Below are positions 52,955-63,891 of a stretch of DNA of 64,000 nucleotides, one piece after another. Each line of letters opens with the position of its first letter. Within the stretch, counting starts at the first letter, position 1. The notes below the pieces were generated by a model that saw only the letters and a list, made by a program, of their open reading frames with translations, was not told where the DNA came from and made no database searches. The DNA is taken from positions 212,286 through 276,285 of the forward strand of contig NZ_JAFGYF010000006.1 in the NCBI RefSeq assembly GCF_016921195.1, in the 5' to 3' direction. A program made the position numbers and the translations under genes. The DNA comes from Cellulosimicrobium cellulans (GTDB lineage: Bacteria > Actinomycetota > Actinomycetes > Actinomycetales > Cellulomonadaceae).

Positions 52955-54199
52955 TCAGACGCTCGCGACCGCGAGCGCGACGTTGTGGCCGCCGAAGCCG
53001 AACGAGTTGTTCACCGCGACGATGTCGCCCTCGGGCAGCGGAGCCGGGGCGTCGCGCACGAGCGGCACCTGGAGCTCCGGGTCCGGGTTCGTGACGTTGA
53101 TCGTCGGGGGAGCGAGGCGCTCGGCGACCGCCTTGATCGTGAAGATCGACTCCAGCGCGCCCGCGCCACCGAGGAGGTGGCCCGTCATCGACTTCGTCGC
53201 GGAGAGCAGCACGTGGTCCGTGTCGGAGCCAAGGAGGGAGCGGATCGAACGGGTCTCGGTGAGGTCGCCCACCTTGGTCGACGTCGCGTGCGCGTTGACG
53301 TGCACGACGTCGCGGCCGGTCACCCCGGCCTCTTCGATCGCCCGGCGCATCGCGGCGACCTGGCCGCGGCCGTCCGGGTCCGGGGAGGTGATGTGGTACG
53401 CGTCGGCGGAGAGGCCGACGCCGGCGAGCCGCGCGTACACGCGCGCGCCGCGCGCCGCGGCGTGCTCGGCGCTCTCCAGGACGACGACGCCCGAGCCCTC
53501 GCCGATGACGAAGCCGTCGCGGTCGACGTCGTACGGGCGCGACGCGCCCTGCGGGTCGTCGTTGCGCAGCGAGAGCGTGCGCGACGCGGCGAAGGCCGCC
53601 ATCGGCATGGGGTGGATCGTCGCCTCGGTCCCGCCCGCGACGACGACGTCGGCGCGGCCCGCGCGGATCATGTCGACGCCGTAGCCGATCGCCTCGGCGC
53701 CGGACGCGCACGCGGAGACGAGGGCGTGGGCGCCCGCGCGGGCACCGAGCTCGAGCGACACGTACGCGGTGGGGGAGTTCGGCATGAGCATGGGCACGGT
53801 CATGGGCAGCATGCGCCGCGCGCCGCGCTCCCGCAGCGTGTCCCAGCCGTCGAGCGTGGTCCAGATGCCGCCGATGCCGGACGACACGACCGTGCCGAGC
53901 CGATCGCCGTCGACCTCGGGGCTGCCCGCGTCTGCCCACGCCTCGCGCGCGGCGATGATCGCGTACTGCGTGGAGGGGTCCATGCGCTTGATCTCGGGGC
54001 GAGCGAGGACCTCGGCCGGGTCGACCTTGATCGTCGCGGCGAACGTCACCGGGATCTCGTAGCGCTCCGCCCAGTCGTTCTCGAGCGTGCGCGCGCCGGA
54101 CTCGCCGGCCAGTGCCGCGGCCCAGGTGGAGGGCACGTCGCCACCGAGCGGCGTGGTGGCGCCGAGGCCGGTGACGACGACTTCAGTAGCGGCGGACAT
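52955..54199 (-). CDS. fabF: 3-oxoacyl-ACP synthase II
   Basis: Condensing enzyme that elongates acyl-ACP with malonyl-ACP. The 414-residue thiolase-fold protein has the KAS II triad Cys164 (VSACASG), His304 (VNAHATST) and His341 (TGHLLGGAGA), almost exactly the spacing of the E. coli enzyme, and ends with NNSFGFGGHNVALAV. It is the last gene of fabD-fabH-acpP-fabF, in the same order as in Streptomyces. It starts 97 nt after acpP with GAGG before the ATG. In some actinobacteria a type I synthase exists as well; nothing here excludes that. Confidence 0.96.
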   Translation of the reverse strand: MSAATEVVVTGLGATTPLGGDVPSTWAAALAGESGARTLENDWAERYEIPVTFAATIKVDPAEVLARPEIKRMDPSTQYAIIAAREAWADAGSPEVDGDRLGTVVSSGIGGIWTTLDGWDTLRERGARRMLPMTVPMLMPNSPTAYVSLELGARAGAHALVSACASGAEAIGYGVDMIRAGRADVVVAGGTEATIHPMPMAAFAASRTLSLRNDDPQGASRPYDVDRDGFVIGEGSGVVVLESAEHAAARGARVYARLAGVGLSADAYHITSPDPDGRGQVAAMRRAIEEAGVTGRDVVHVNAHATSTKVGDLTETRSIRSLLGSDTDHVLLSATKSMTGHLLGGAGALESIFTIKAVAERLAPPTINVTNPDPELQVPLVRDAPAPLPEGDIVAVNNSFGFGGHNVALAVASV

Positions 54200-54296
54200 G
54201 GTGCTCCTCGGGGGTTGCGGCGGGGGCGGGAGGACGGGCGGGCCGGCGTGGGTGACGTCGGCCCGCCCGCAGGCCTGCGGGGCAGGCGGGGCGTGC

Positions 54297-54545
54297 TCAG
54301 GCCTGGGCGCCCGTGATGAAGGACACGGCGTCGCCGACCGTCGTGAGGTTCTTGACCTCGTCGTCCGGGATGCGGACCCCGAACTTGTCCTCGGCGTGCG
54401 TGACGATCGTCATCATCGACAGCGAGTCGATGTCGAGGTCGTCGGTGAACGACTTCTCGAGCGCGACGGCGTCGGTCGGCAGACCCGTCTCCTCGGCGAC
54501 GATCTCCGCGAGGCCGGCGAGGACTTCCTGCTCGGTGTAGGCCAT
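54297..54545 (-). CDS. acpP: Acyl carrier protein
   Basis: Carries growing acyl chains on a phosphopantetheine arm. The 82-residue acidic helical protein has the attachment Ser41 in DIDSLSMM, a typical D-S-L motif. It sits between fabH and fabF with a 163-nt gap to fabH; a GC-rich inverted region but no coding ORF is in that gap. AAGGAG precedes the ATG by 6 nt. The neighbouring fatty acid genes, rather than polyketide genes, mark it as the primary-metabolism ACP. Confidence 0.96.
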   Translation of the reverse strand: MAYTEQEVLAGLAEIVAEETGLPTDAVALEKSFTDDLDIDSLSMMTIVTHAEDKFGVRIPDDEVKNLTTVGDAVSFITGAQA

Positions 54546-54708
54546 GGTTTCTCCTTGTCGTGGGGCCGGCGGCGACCGGTCCCGGTGGCGGTGCCCGGTG
54601 GGTGTCCCGGGCGGTACAGCAGTAGACGGTGCGTGCGACGGACGGGTCCGCCGACGGCGCGGGTCCTCCCGCGTGGGAGGGCGGCCGTCCGTCCAGGGTG
54701 ATTCTCCC

Positions 54709-55716
54709 CTACGGCAGGACGACCACCTGCGCCGCGTAGACGAGCCCGGCGCCGAACCCGATCTGGAGCGCGAGGTCGCCGGAGCGGACCTGGCCCTCGT
54801 CGAGCAGACGCCGCGTGGCGAGGGGGATCGACGCGGCCGACGTGTTGCCGGTCTCCGCGATGTCGCGGGCCACCGCGACGGTGTCGGGGAGCTGGAGCTG
54901 CTTGATCATCTGGTCGATGATGCGCATGTTCGCCTGGTGCGGGACGAACGCGCCGATGTCGCCGGGGGCGACCCCGGCCTCGGCCATGGCCTTGGCCGCG
55001 ACGGGCGCCATCTGGAACGCGGCCCACTTGAACACGCTCTGGCCGTCCTGGCGCAGCGTGGGCCAGCCGAGCGAGGGGTCCTCACGCAGGTCCGACCAGG
55101 CGTGCGTCTGGCGGATCGCCTGGGCCTTGCCGCCGTCGGACCCCCACACCGTGGGACCGATGCCGGGGGTGTCCGACGGGCCGACGATCGCGGCGCCCGC
55201 GCCGTCGCCCAGGAGGAACGAGATCGACCGGTCCGTCGGGTCGATGAAGTCGCTCATCTTCTCGGCGCCGACGACGAGCACGTGCGTCGCGATGCCGGCG
55301 CGCACGAGCGCGTCGGCCTGCGCGATCGCGTAGGCGTACCCGGCGCAGGCGGCGGACACGTCGAACGCGGCAGCGGGCGTGGCGCCCAGCCGCTCGGCGA
55401 GCACCGCGGCGGCGGCGGGGGTCTGGTGGAAGTACGTGACCGTCGAGACGATGACGGCGTCGACGTCGGCACCCTGGAGCCCGGCACGGGCGAGCGCGTC
55501 GCGCGCCGCCGCCTCGGACAGGTCGAGCACGTCGACGTCCGCGCCGGCGCGGCGGCGCGTGACGATCCCGGTGCGCTGGCGGATCCACTCGTCTGACGAG
55601 TCGATCGGGCCCGCGATGTCGTCGTTCGTCACGACGTTCTCGCCCCGCACACCGCCGATCGCGAGGATCCGCGAGTGCGCCGGGCCGGTGGCCTGGCGCA
55701 GCGTCACGCCGCTCAC
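54709..55716 (-). CDS. fabH: 3-oxoacyl-ACP synthase III
   Basis: Starts fatty acid synthesis by condensing a short acyl-CoA with malonyl-ACP. In actinobacteria it usually prefers branched primers, which would give iso and anteiso lipids. The 335-residue protein has the FabH triad Cys124 (SAACAGY), His260 (VPHQANMR) and Asn291 (TGNTSAAS). RILAIGGVRGENVVTNDDI opens the fold and SSDEWIRQRTGI follows. The GTG at 55716 overlaps the fabD stop (GTGA), so translation is coupled. Primer preference cannot be read from these motifs. Confidence 0.95.
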   Translation of the reverse strand: MSGVTLRQATGPAHSRILAIGGVRGENVVTNDDIAGPIDSSDEWIRQRTGIVTRRRAGADVDVLDLSEAAARDALARAGLQGADVDAVIVSTVTYFHQTPAAAAVLAERLGATPAAAFDVSAACAGYAYAIAQADALVRAGIATHVLVVGAEKMSDFIDPTDRSISFLLGDGAGAAIVGPSDTPGIGPTVWGSDGGKAQAIRQTHAWSDLREDPSLGWPTLRQDGQSVFKWAAFQMAPVAAKAMAEAGVAPGDIGAFVPHQANMRIIDQMIKQLQLPDTVAVARDIAETGNTSAASIPLATRRLLDEGQVRSGDLALQIGFGAGLVYAAQVVVLP

Positions 55717-56714
55717 GCGTCGTCCCCGGCGGGGACGGAGGCCGTCGCCGCGCCACCGACGACGGAGTGACGCGCGACGAGGTCGCGCGCCGCCGCGACG
55801 TCGTCCGGCGACTTCACGGCCACCGACTCCACGCCCTTGAGCGTGCGGCGCGCGAGGCCCGTGAGGACGCCGCCGGGCGCGAGCTCGAGGATGGCGGTGA
55901 CGCCGAGCTCCGCGAGCGTCTCCTGGCACAGGTCCCAGCGCACGGGCGCGGCGATCTGCGCGGTGAGGCGCCGGACGACGTCGCGCGCCTTGCCGAACGT
56001 GCTGCCCTCGATGTCGATCGTCCCGTACGACTCGCCGTCGGCGTTCGAGAGGAACGGCAGGCGCGGGTCGGCGACGTCCCACGACGCGGCCACGGGCTCG
56101 AACTCCTCGAGCGCCGGCTGCATGAACGGCGTGTGGAACGCGCCGGCGACCTGGAGCGGGATGACACGCGCCTTGGCGGGCGGGTTCTCGGCGAGGGCCG
56201 CGAGGTGGTCGAGCGCCCCCGCGGCGACGACCTGACCGCCGCCGTTGACGTTGGCTGGCCACAGGTGCGCTGCCTCGATCGCGGTGAGGACCTCCTCAGG
56301 GTCGCCCCCGACGACGGCGCTCATGCCCGTGGGCGTAGCCGCGGCGGCCGCGGCCATGGCGCGCGCCCGGTGCGCGACGAGCCCGACGGCGCCGACGTCG
56401 GTCAGCGCGCCCGCGACCGCGGCGGCGGCGAGCTCGCCGACCGAGTGGCCGGCCGTCACGTCGACGACGTCCGCGGTGTCGCGGCCGTCGAGGATCGTGC
56501 GCAGCGCGACCAGGGAGGAGGCGACGATGAGCGGCTGGGCGACCGCCGTGTCACGGACCGTGTCGGCGTCGGACTCCGTCCCGTGGGCCCGCAGGTCGAG
56601 GCTCGCGGCCTCGCCGAACGCGGCGACCTGGTCGGCGACGCCGGGCAGCTCGAGCCAGGGGGCGAGCATTCCGGGGGACTGGGAGCCCTGTCCAGGGCAC
56701 AAGACGGCGAGCAC
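55713..56714 (-). CDS. fabD: Malonyl-CoA:ACP transacylase
   Basis: Transfers malonyl from CoA to ACP. The 333-residue protein opens with LAVLCPGQGSQSPGML and has the active Ser91 in GHSVGELAAAA, with VNGGGQVVAAG and GAFHTPFMQPA downstream, as in FabD. GTG start; CACAGT lies 6 nt upstream and may be its -10. It is the first gene of the fab operon, separated from fasR by a 130-nt region that holds a candidate FasR operator. A short Ala/Ser-rich tail follows residue 310. Confidence 0.96.
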   Translation of the reverse strand: MLAVLCPGQGSQSPGMLAPWLELPGVADQVAAFGEAASLDLRAHGTESDADTVRDTAVAQPLIVASSLVALRTILDGRDTADVVDVTAGHSVGELAAAAVAGALTDVGAVGLVAHRARAMAAAAAATPTGMSAVVGGDPEEVLTAIEAAHLWPANVNGGGQVVAAGALDHLAALAENPPAKARVIPLQVAGAFHTPFMQPALEEFEPVAASWDVADPRLPFLSNADGESYGTIDIEGSTFGKARDVVRRLTAQIAAPVRWDLCQETLAELGVTAILELAPGGVLTGLARRTLKGVESVAVKSPDDVAAARDLVARHSVVGGAATASVPAGDDA

Positions 56715-56781
56715 CCGTCAACTGTGCCAACCCGGGGGTTCCGCACCACGTCACGACCCGCACCAACCTTGCAGAGGGGGA

Positions 56782-56798
56782 TTGTGCCGAACCTACAA
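56782..56798 (-). promoter_or_regulatory. Candidate FasR operator before fabD
   Basis: TTGTGCCGAACCTACAA, 17 nt, of the form TTGTG-N7-YACAA. It lies about 70 nt before the fabD start, between fasR and fabD, and shares length and ends with the palindrome before fasR. Nearby CCAACCTTGCA (56763-56773) repeats the CCGAACCTACA half of the site in direct orientation. Confidence 0.55.
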
Positions 56799-56844
56799 GG
56801 GTGCGGCGGTCCGGTGCGACCGCCGCTGCCGGCGCGAGGCGCGC

Positions 56845-58044
56845 TCAGCGCACCGTCGAGAGCTGGCCGAGCGCGAGCGCGACCTGGAGGACGAACGACT
56901 CGCGCGCGTCGAGAGGGTCCCAGCCGGTGATCTCGGAGACCTTGCGCAGGCGGTACCGCACGGTGTTCGGGTGCACGTACAGCGATCGCGCGGCCGCCTC
57001 GAGCGACCGGCCCGTGCCGAGGTAGGCCGACAACGTCTCGAGCACGGAGCCCGTCGCCTCCGCGAGCGGCCGGTAAGCCTGCGCGACGAGCGTGCGGCGC
57101 GCGGTCGTGTCGCCCGTGAGCACGCGCTCGGGGAGCAGGTCGTCCGCGAGGACCGGGCGCGGTGCCTGCGGCCAGGCGGGGGCGGCCCGCAGGCCGGCGA
57201 GCGCGGCCTGGGCCGAGCGTGCGGCCTCCTCCAGCCCGGGGACCGTCGGCCCGATGACGACCGGACCGGGCCCGAAGCGCGGCAGGAGCGACGCCGCGGC
57301 GGCCTGGAGGTCGCCCTCCCCGCCGAGCACGAGGACGAGCCGGTCGCCGTGGATGCCCACGAGCGCGTCCCCCGCCGCGCGCCGCGTCGCGCGGCGCAGC
57401 TCCGCCGTGCGCACCTCGTCGAGCGTCGCGGCGATGGTCCCGGCCATCACCAGGGTCGAGCCGTGGCCACCCCAGCCGAGCGCCGAGACGCGCGAGCGCA
57501 GCGAGTCGTCGCCGTCGCCGCGGATCAGGGCGTCGACGACGAGCGCCTCCAGGCGCGCGTCCCACGCGCCGCGCACCTCCGCGGCCCGCGCGTAGACCTC
57601 GGCCGCGGAGAACGCGACCTCGCGCGAGTAGCGCAGGACCGCTTCGCGCAGGTCGCGCTCGCCCCCCGGGGCGGCGAGCTGGTCGGAGTACGCCTCGACG
57701 ACCTCGACGACGATGCGCACGAGCTGGAGCGTGTTCTGGAGCGAGATCGAGCGGGTCAGCTCCGGCGGGGCCGCCGCGAAGATGTCGCTCACCCCGTGCG
57801 GCGGTGCCAGCGGGTCCGCGTACCAGGTGACGAACGCGGTGATGCCGGACTGTGCCACGAGACCGACGTACGAGCGGTCCTCGGCCGGCAGCTCGCGGTA
57901 CCACGGGATCTCGTCGTCGAGGCGTCGCAGGGCGGCCGACATGAGCAGACCGCTCCCGTCGCGCAGGCGCTGGAGGTTGTCCGCGTTGCCCGTCGGGCCG
58001 CTCGGGGCCGACGCGCTCGCCGGGGTCCTGGGGGTGGCCGTCAC
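56845..58044 (-). CDS. fasR: FasR-type transcriptional regulator (PucR/CdaR HTH)
   Basis: Regulator placed directly upstream of fabD, as FasR is in Streptomyces, where it activates the fab operon. The 399-residue protein has an N-terminal domain (about 30-180, IPWYRELPAEDRSYVGLVAQSGI), a GGDEF-like central region and a C-terminal PucR-type HTH: TLSAYLGTGRSLEAAARSLYVHPNTVRYRLRKVSEITGWDP. This HTH is diagnostic of the PucR/CdaR class. The GTG at 58044 follows a TATGCT -10 by 6 nt, a leaderless start; an upstream frame extension is not used. A palindromic operator overlaps its promoter, consistent with autoregulation. Confidence 0.92.
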   Translation of the reverse strand: MTATPRTPASASAPSGPTGNADNLQRLRDGSGLLMSAALRRLDDEIPWYRELPAEDRSYVGLVAQSGITAFVTWYADPLAPPHGVSDIFAAAPPELTRSISLQNTLQLVRIVVEVVEAYSDQLAAPGGERDLREAVLRYSREVAFSAAEVYARAAEVRGAWDARLEALVVDALIRGDGDDSLRSRVSALGWGGHGSTLVMAGTIAATLDEVRTAELRRATRRAAGDALVGIHGDRLVLVLGGEGDLQAAAASLLPRFGPGPVVIGPTVPGLEEAARSAQAALAGLRAAPAWPQAPRPVLADDLLPERVLTGDTTARRTLVAQAYRPLAEATGSVLETLSAYLGTGRSLEAAARSLYVHPNTVRYRLRKVSEITGWDPLDARESFVLQVALALGQLSTVR

Positions 58045-58050
58045 GCGCCG

Positions 58051-58083
58051 AGCATACGGGCCGCGCTTGTGGACAGTCCACAA
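58051..58083 (-). promoter_or_regulatory. fasR promoter with palindromic operator
   Basis: Minus-strand TATGCT (58051-58056) lies 6 nt before the fasR GTG. Upstream, covering the -35 position, is TTGTGGAC-A-GTCCACAA (58067-58083), a perfect 8-bp inverted repeat. Its outer bases match the fabD-side site (TTGTG-N7-YACAA). It is a strong candidate for autoregulation by FasR. Confidence 0.65.
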
Positions 58084-58153
58084 AGGTGCCCGTCGTGCGC
58101 GAGGCGTGAGAGCGGCGAGGCCGGGCCGCTGGGTGAGCGTCCGGACGACCCGC

Positions 58154-58159
58154 TAGGGT
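58154..58159 (+). promoter_or_regulatory. Putative leaderless -10 box
   Basis: TAGGGT, 6 nt before the ATG at 58166 of the TPR-like gene. Confidence 0.5.
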
Positions 58160-58165
58160 CGGGAC

Positions 58166-58852
58166 ATGGCCCTCATGCCCCGACTACGACAGCTCATGCG
58201 TCGGCCGACGTCCGCGTCGACCGTCGGCACGCGCCGCCCGCGGTCCGGGGAGAAGCGCGGGGACACGGTCCACGAGGACGCCCTGCGGGCGATGCTCGTC
58301 GACGACCCCAACGACGAGCGCGCCTTCCGTGCGCTCGCGGAGCTGGTCCGGCGCCGCGCCGCCGAGGGCCCGGCCACCGACGACCCGCTCGCCGCGCCCG
58401 TCGACGAGACGGAGAAGCAGCGCGCCGCCGACCTGGCGGTCTGGGCGCTCGCGGAGGAGCTCGCCGGGCATCCCAAGGGGTGGTACCCCCTGGTCGAGCT
58501 CGGACGCCTGTCGCTCGAGGACGACCAGGAGGCCGCGCTGCGCCGGTTCGCGACGGCCGCCGAGCGCGACCCGTCGGGCCGCGGGCTCGCGCAGTCGATG
58601 GAGGTGCTGCGCACGGCCGGCCTGCCGGTCGAGGCCCTGGGCCTGGGCGTCGGGCACTGGCGCGCGCGGGATCACGTGCCGGAGGTCGGTCGCCAGCTCG
58701 TCCTGGCGGCGATCGAGGCCGACCGGCCGCTCGAGGCACGGCACCACCTCGCGTCGCTGGTCGAGTACGGCGACCCGGAGGGCGTGGCCGCCCTGCGCGC
58801 CGACCTCGAGCGCGCCGTCGCGCAGGCCGAGCAGCACCGCGCCGGGACCTGA
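58166..58852 (+). CDS. TPR-like helical protein of unknown function
   Basis: 228-residue soluble protein, mainly helical. A basic start (RLRQLMRRPTS) leads into helix pairs spaced like tetratricopeptide repeats: ALRAMLVDDPNDERAFRALAELVRR, LAVWALAEELAGHPKGWYPLVELGRL and EAALRRFATAAERDPSG, then RQLVLAAIEADRPLEARHHLASL. TPR arrays mediate protein contacts; no partner can be named. It is divergent from fasR and convergent with aceE. The ATG is supported by a leaderless box. A very stable terminator follows. Confidence 0.78.
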   Translation: MALMPRLRQLMRRPTSASTVGTRRPRSGEKRGDTVHEDALRAMLVDDPNDERAFRALAELVRRRAAEGPATDDPLAAPVDETEKQRAADLAVWALAEELAGHPKGWYPLVELGRLSLEDDQEAALRRFATAAERDPSGRGLAQSMEVLRTAGLPVEALGLGVGHWRARDHVPEVGRQLVLAAIEADRPLEARHHLASLVEYGDPEGVAALRADLERAVAQAEQHRAGT

Positions 58853-58915
58853 CCGCCCGCCCGGGCGAGGACGCGGTGGGACCGCTGGGTGCGCCGTCGG
58901 GCCGCCCACCTGCCC

Positions 58916-58963
58916 GCACGACGACGGCCGGTCACCCCGCGGGGCGACCGGCCGTCGTCGTGC
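58916..58963 (+). terminator. Bidirectional terminator
   Basis: GCACGACGACGGCCGGTC and its complement form a perfect 18-bp stem; the loop ACCCCGCGGGGC can pair internally. It lies between the converging TPR-like gene and aceE. Confidence 0.85.
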
Positions 58964-58979
58964 TACCGGGCGGAGGCCG

Positions 58980-61754
<2,775 letters not shown>

Positions 61755-62175
61755 ATCTCGTCGGATGCCGGGCGCACGGCCGCGCGGTACACGGCCGACA
61801 CCCGTCTTGGGGCCACTCCGGGCACGCGGCCGCGGCCGCTGGTGGCGACCGCGCCTCTTCACGAGACCAGGGTGGTCTACCCATTGTGTTCACAACGCGC
61901 GCGTAAGTCACACCATCGAGTGGTCAAGACGGCGTGATTTCGGCGACACGAACCGGAGGGGAGGCGTCGCGACGTCGCGCGGCTGCGGTGCCCGACGGCG
62001 GGCCGGTCACCACGCGCGGGATCGGGTGTCCGTGGCGGGCACCTTGCCAAGCAACGGATCCTCCGGTGGGCTACCTTTGCCAGACACGGCAGGTCGTCGT
62101 GCGCGCGGGCGTCCGCCCGCGCGCGGGGCCGCCCGCCGCACGGACGGACAGGACGAGGAAAGGAACGGCACGACA
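61755..62175. other. Divergent promoter region aceE / DUF3052
   Basis: 421 nt without a credible gene. Toward aceE it holds the inverted repeats AGACCA-GGG-TGGTCT (61864-61878) and TTGTG-TT-CACAA (61884-61895), 110-140 nt before the aceE start and in a lower-GC patch, so likely operator sites. Toward DUF3052, TACCTT (62072-62077) is a possible -10. AGGAAAGGAA lies shortly before the DUF3052 start. The remaining open frames here are Arg-rich shadows. Confidence 0.5.
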
Positions 62176-62589
62176 GTGACCGACACCGCAGGGCCCAGCG
62201 GGGCGGACCGCTTGGGGTTCGCGCCCGGCAACGTGGTGCAGGAGTTCGGCTGGTCGGAGGACGTCGACGACGACCTGCGCGGCGAGCTCGAGGAGCTCGT
62301 CGGCGGCGAGCTCGTCGACGAGGACTACGACGACGTCACGGACGGCGTGATCGTGTGGTTCCGCGAGGACGACGGCGACCTGACGGACCTGCTCGTGGAC
62401 GTCCAGACCGTGCTCGACGACGGCGGCCTCATCTGGGTGCTCACGCCCAAGCCGGGCCGGCCGGGCCACGTGGGCCACAACGACATCCAGGAGGCCGCGA
62501 CCACGGCCGGGCTGCACGCGACGAGCACGTTCGCCATTGCGCCCGACTGGTCCGCGACGAAGCTCGGGACCCGTGGCCGCGGTCGCTGA
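62176..62589 (+). CDS. DUF3052 family protein
   Basis: 137-residue acidic protein of the actinobacterial DUF3052 family: RLGFAPGNVVQEFGWSEDVDDDLRGELEELVGGEL, then VIVWFREDDGDLTDLLVDVQTVLDDGGLIWVLTPKPGR, ending with SATKLGTRGRGR. The family is nearly always beside aceE and a peroxiredoxin, as here, but has no established function. The GTG at 62176 has AGGAA about 12 nt upstream. Its end is 28 nt before the peroxiredoxin start, so the two are probably cotranscribed. Confidence 0.9.
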   Translation: MTDTAGPSGADRLGFAPGNVVQEFGWSEDVDDDLRGELEELVGGELVDEDYDDVTDGVIVWFREDDGDLTDLLVDVQTVLDDGGLIWVLTPKPGRPGHVGHNDIQEAATTAGLHATSTFAIAPDWSATKLGTRGRGR

Positions 62590-62617
62590 CGGCGCGAGCG
62601 CACCGTCCGTCCGGGGT

Positions 62618-63076
62618 GTGGCGCGTCCGGGGCCGGGGGACCCGGCGCCCGACTTCACGCTGCCCGACACCCACGGGACGCCGGTGCACCTCGCCGACCT
62701 GCGCGGCGGGCCGGTGCTCCTCGTGTTCTACCCGTTCGCGTTCTCCGGCATCTGCACGGGCGAGCTGTGCGAGCTGCGGGACAACCTCGAGGACTTCGAG
62801 GCCGCCGGCGTGACGCTGCTGGGCGTCTCGTGCGACTCGGTGTTCGCGCAGAAGGCGTGGGCGGCCCAAGAGGGCTTCGAGTTCGACCTCCTCTCCGACT
62901 TCTGGCCCCACGGCGACGTCGCCCGGGCCTACGGCGTGCTGGACGAGGAGAACGGCCTCGCGCTGCGCGGCTCGTTCCTGCTCGACGCCGACGGGATCGT
63001 GCGCTGGTCCGTCGTCAACCCGCGCGGGCAGCGCCGCGACCTCGACGGCTACCGGCGGGCGCTCGAACAGCTCTGA
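62618..63076 (+). CDS. Peroxiredoxin (AhpE/PrxQ-like)
   Basis: Thiol peroxidase that reduces hydroperoxides. The 152-residue length and FYPFAFSGICTGELCELRD place it near AhpE, but two cysteines are present: peroxidatic Cys46 and Cys51, five residues later, the position of the resolving Cys in PrxQ/BCP-type enzymes. PDFTLPD and LVFYPFAF are typical. The GTG at 62618 gives the family length; the GTG at 62573 would add a low-complexity extension overlapping DUF3052. Cytoplasmic. Physiological reductant (thioredoxin or mycothiol) unknown. Confidence 0.92.
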   Translation: MARPGPGDPAPDFTLPDTHGTPVHLADLRGGPVLLVFYPFAFSGICTGELCELRDNLEDFEAAGVTLLGVSCDSVFAQKAWAAQEGFEFDLLSDFWPHGDVARAYGVLDEENGLALRGSFLLDADGIVRWSVVNPRGQRRDLDGYRRALEQL

Positions 63077-63128
63077 CGCGTGGCCGGTGGCAGGGGGCCG
63101 ACCCGGTAGGCTGTGCTCCGCTGTTCCA

Positions 63129-63202
63129 GGGCCTGTAGCTCAGTTGGTTAGAGCGCCACGCTTACACCGTGGATGTCGGGGGTTCGAGTCCCTCCGGGCC
63201 CA
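63129..63202 (+). tRNA. tRNA-Val (TAC)
   Basis: 74-nt cloverleaf. The acceptor GGGCCTG pairs with CGGGCCC (one G-U), discriminator A. The anticodon loop is CTTACAC with anticodon TAC. TAGCTCAGTTGGTTAGAGC and GGTTCGAGTCC are canonical D and T arms. The following CC-G shows that CCA is not fully encoded. Confidence 0.97.
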
Positions 63203-63386
63203 CCGTTTGTCGTTTTCACCTGCACCTTCGCTGACCGGAGTCGTGGAAAGTGCCGGACCGAGATGTGGAGAGGGCAGGGGCTCGATCACGTCGTGGGTCG
63301 ACGGCGACAACTCGGGAACTTCCAAGCCGCGTTGGCCGGTGCGTTCGGCGAAGAGATAGAGATCTGCTGTGCGCCGGTCCTTCGAG
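63203..63386. other. Non-coding flank of tRNA-Val
   Basis: 184 nt of visibly lower GC than the rest of the window. I see no gene, no repeat of the tRNA 3' end and no integrase. The apparent minus-strand frame overlapping the tRNA is a known type of spurious ORF. Confidence 0.5.
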
Positions 63387-63891
63387 TTAAGACTCCCCGA
63401 ACCCGTAGGTGTACTCGCCGGTGTCCCAGTTCATCGTGGCGTGGTAGTAGTACCCCGACATGGTCCCGTCGCCGTTGTCCTCAGTGGCAACGAGCAGTTG
63501 AATTGGGTCGTGGTCTGTAGGAGATCGTCGATCGAACCGCCCGCGACCGGGGAGCACGTGACATCGAGGATCGGGCCGTCGAACAGGGCGTCGGTCACGT
63601 GACCTCGGCCATCGACTTCACGGACCCCTCGATCTCGTCGACCGATGTCCCGCGTTGTGCCCGTTCAGCGTCGTCGGCGGCTCTCTGAGCGGCCTCAGCT
63701 TCGGCTGCTGCAGCCTCCGCGGCAGCTTCCTCTTCAGCCTTCTGTTCGGCTGCCGCCTCGGCAGCTCGCTCGGACGCACGCTCGTTCGCAGCATTGACAG
63801 CGAGCGCGGCTCCGCCGCCTCCAAGGATGAGGAGGCCGACGATGGCGCCGATGACAACTGCGTTCTTCTTTCCGCGACGCGGGCTTGCCAT
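63387..63891 (-). pseudogene. Frameshifted membrane-anchored hypothetical protein
   Basis: The intact first part (63595-63891, 98 aa) has a basic start (PRRGKKNAVV), one membrane helix (IGAIVGLLILGGGGAALAV), an Ala/Glu-rich coiled coil and DEIEGSVKSMAEVT, where it stops. Translation in other frames continues plausibly: VTDALFDGPILDVTCSPVAG...TTTQFNC, then VATEDNGDGTMSGYYYHATM...YTYGFGES and a stop at 63387. The two cysteines and the tail look like one extracellular domain (DUF4333-like at best), so I infer two frameshifts, near 63596-63600 and 63492-63497. Sequencing error is not excluded. Lower GC than neighbours. Confidence 0.6.

Noticed and set aside
54546..54708. Possible gene in the fabH-acpP gap
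   Set aside because: Open frames here are Arg-rich shadows without start signals; the gap holds only the acpP leader.
52955..58044. Polyketide or other biosynthetic gene cluster
   Set aside because: KAS II, KAS III, ACP and malonyl transferase in this order with FasR are the primary fatty acid operon; no tailoring genes are present.
63140..63325. A 61-residue minus-strand ORF with RDSNPRHPRCKRGALTN
   Set aside because: It is the antisense of tRNA-Val; this peptide is a familiar spurious annotation from tRNA genes.
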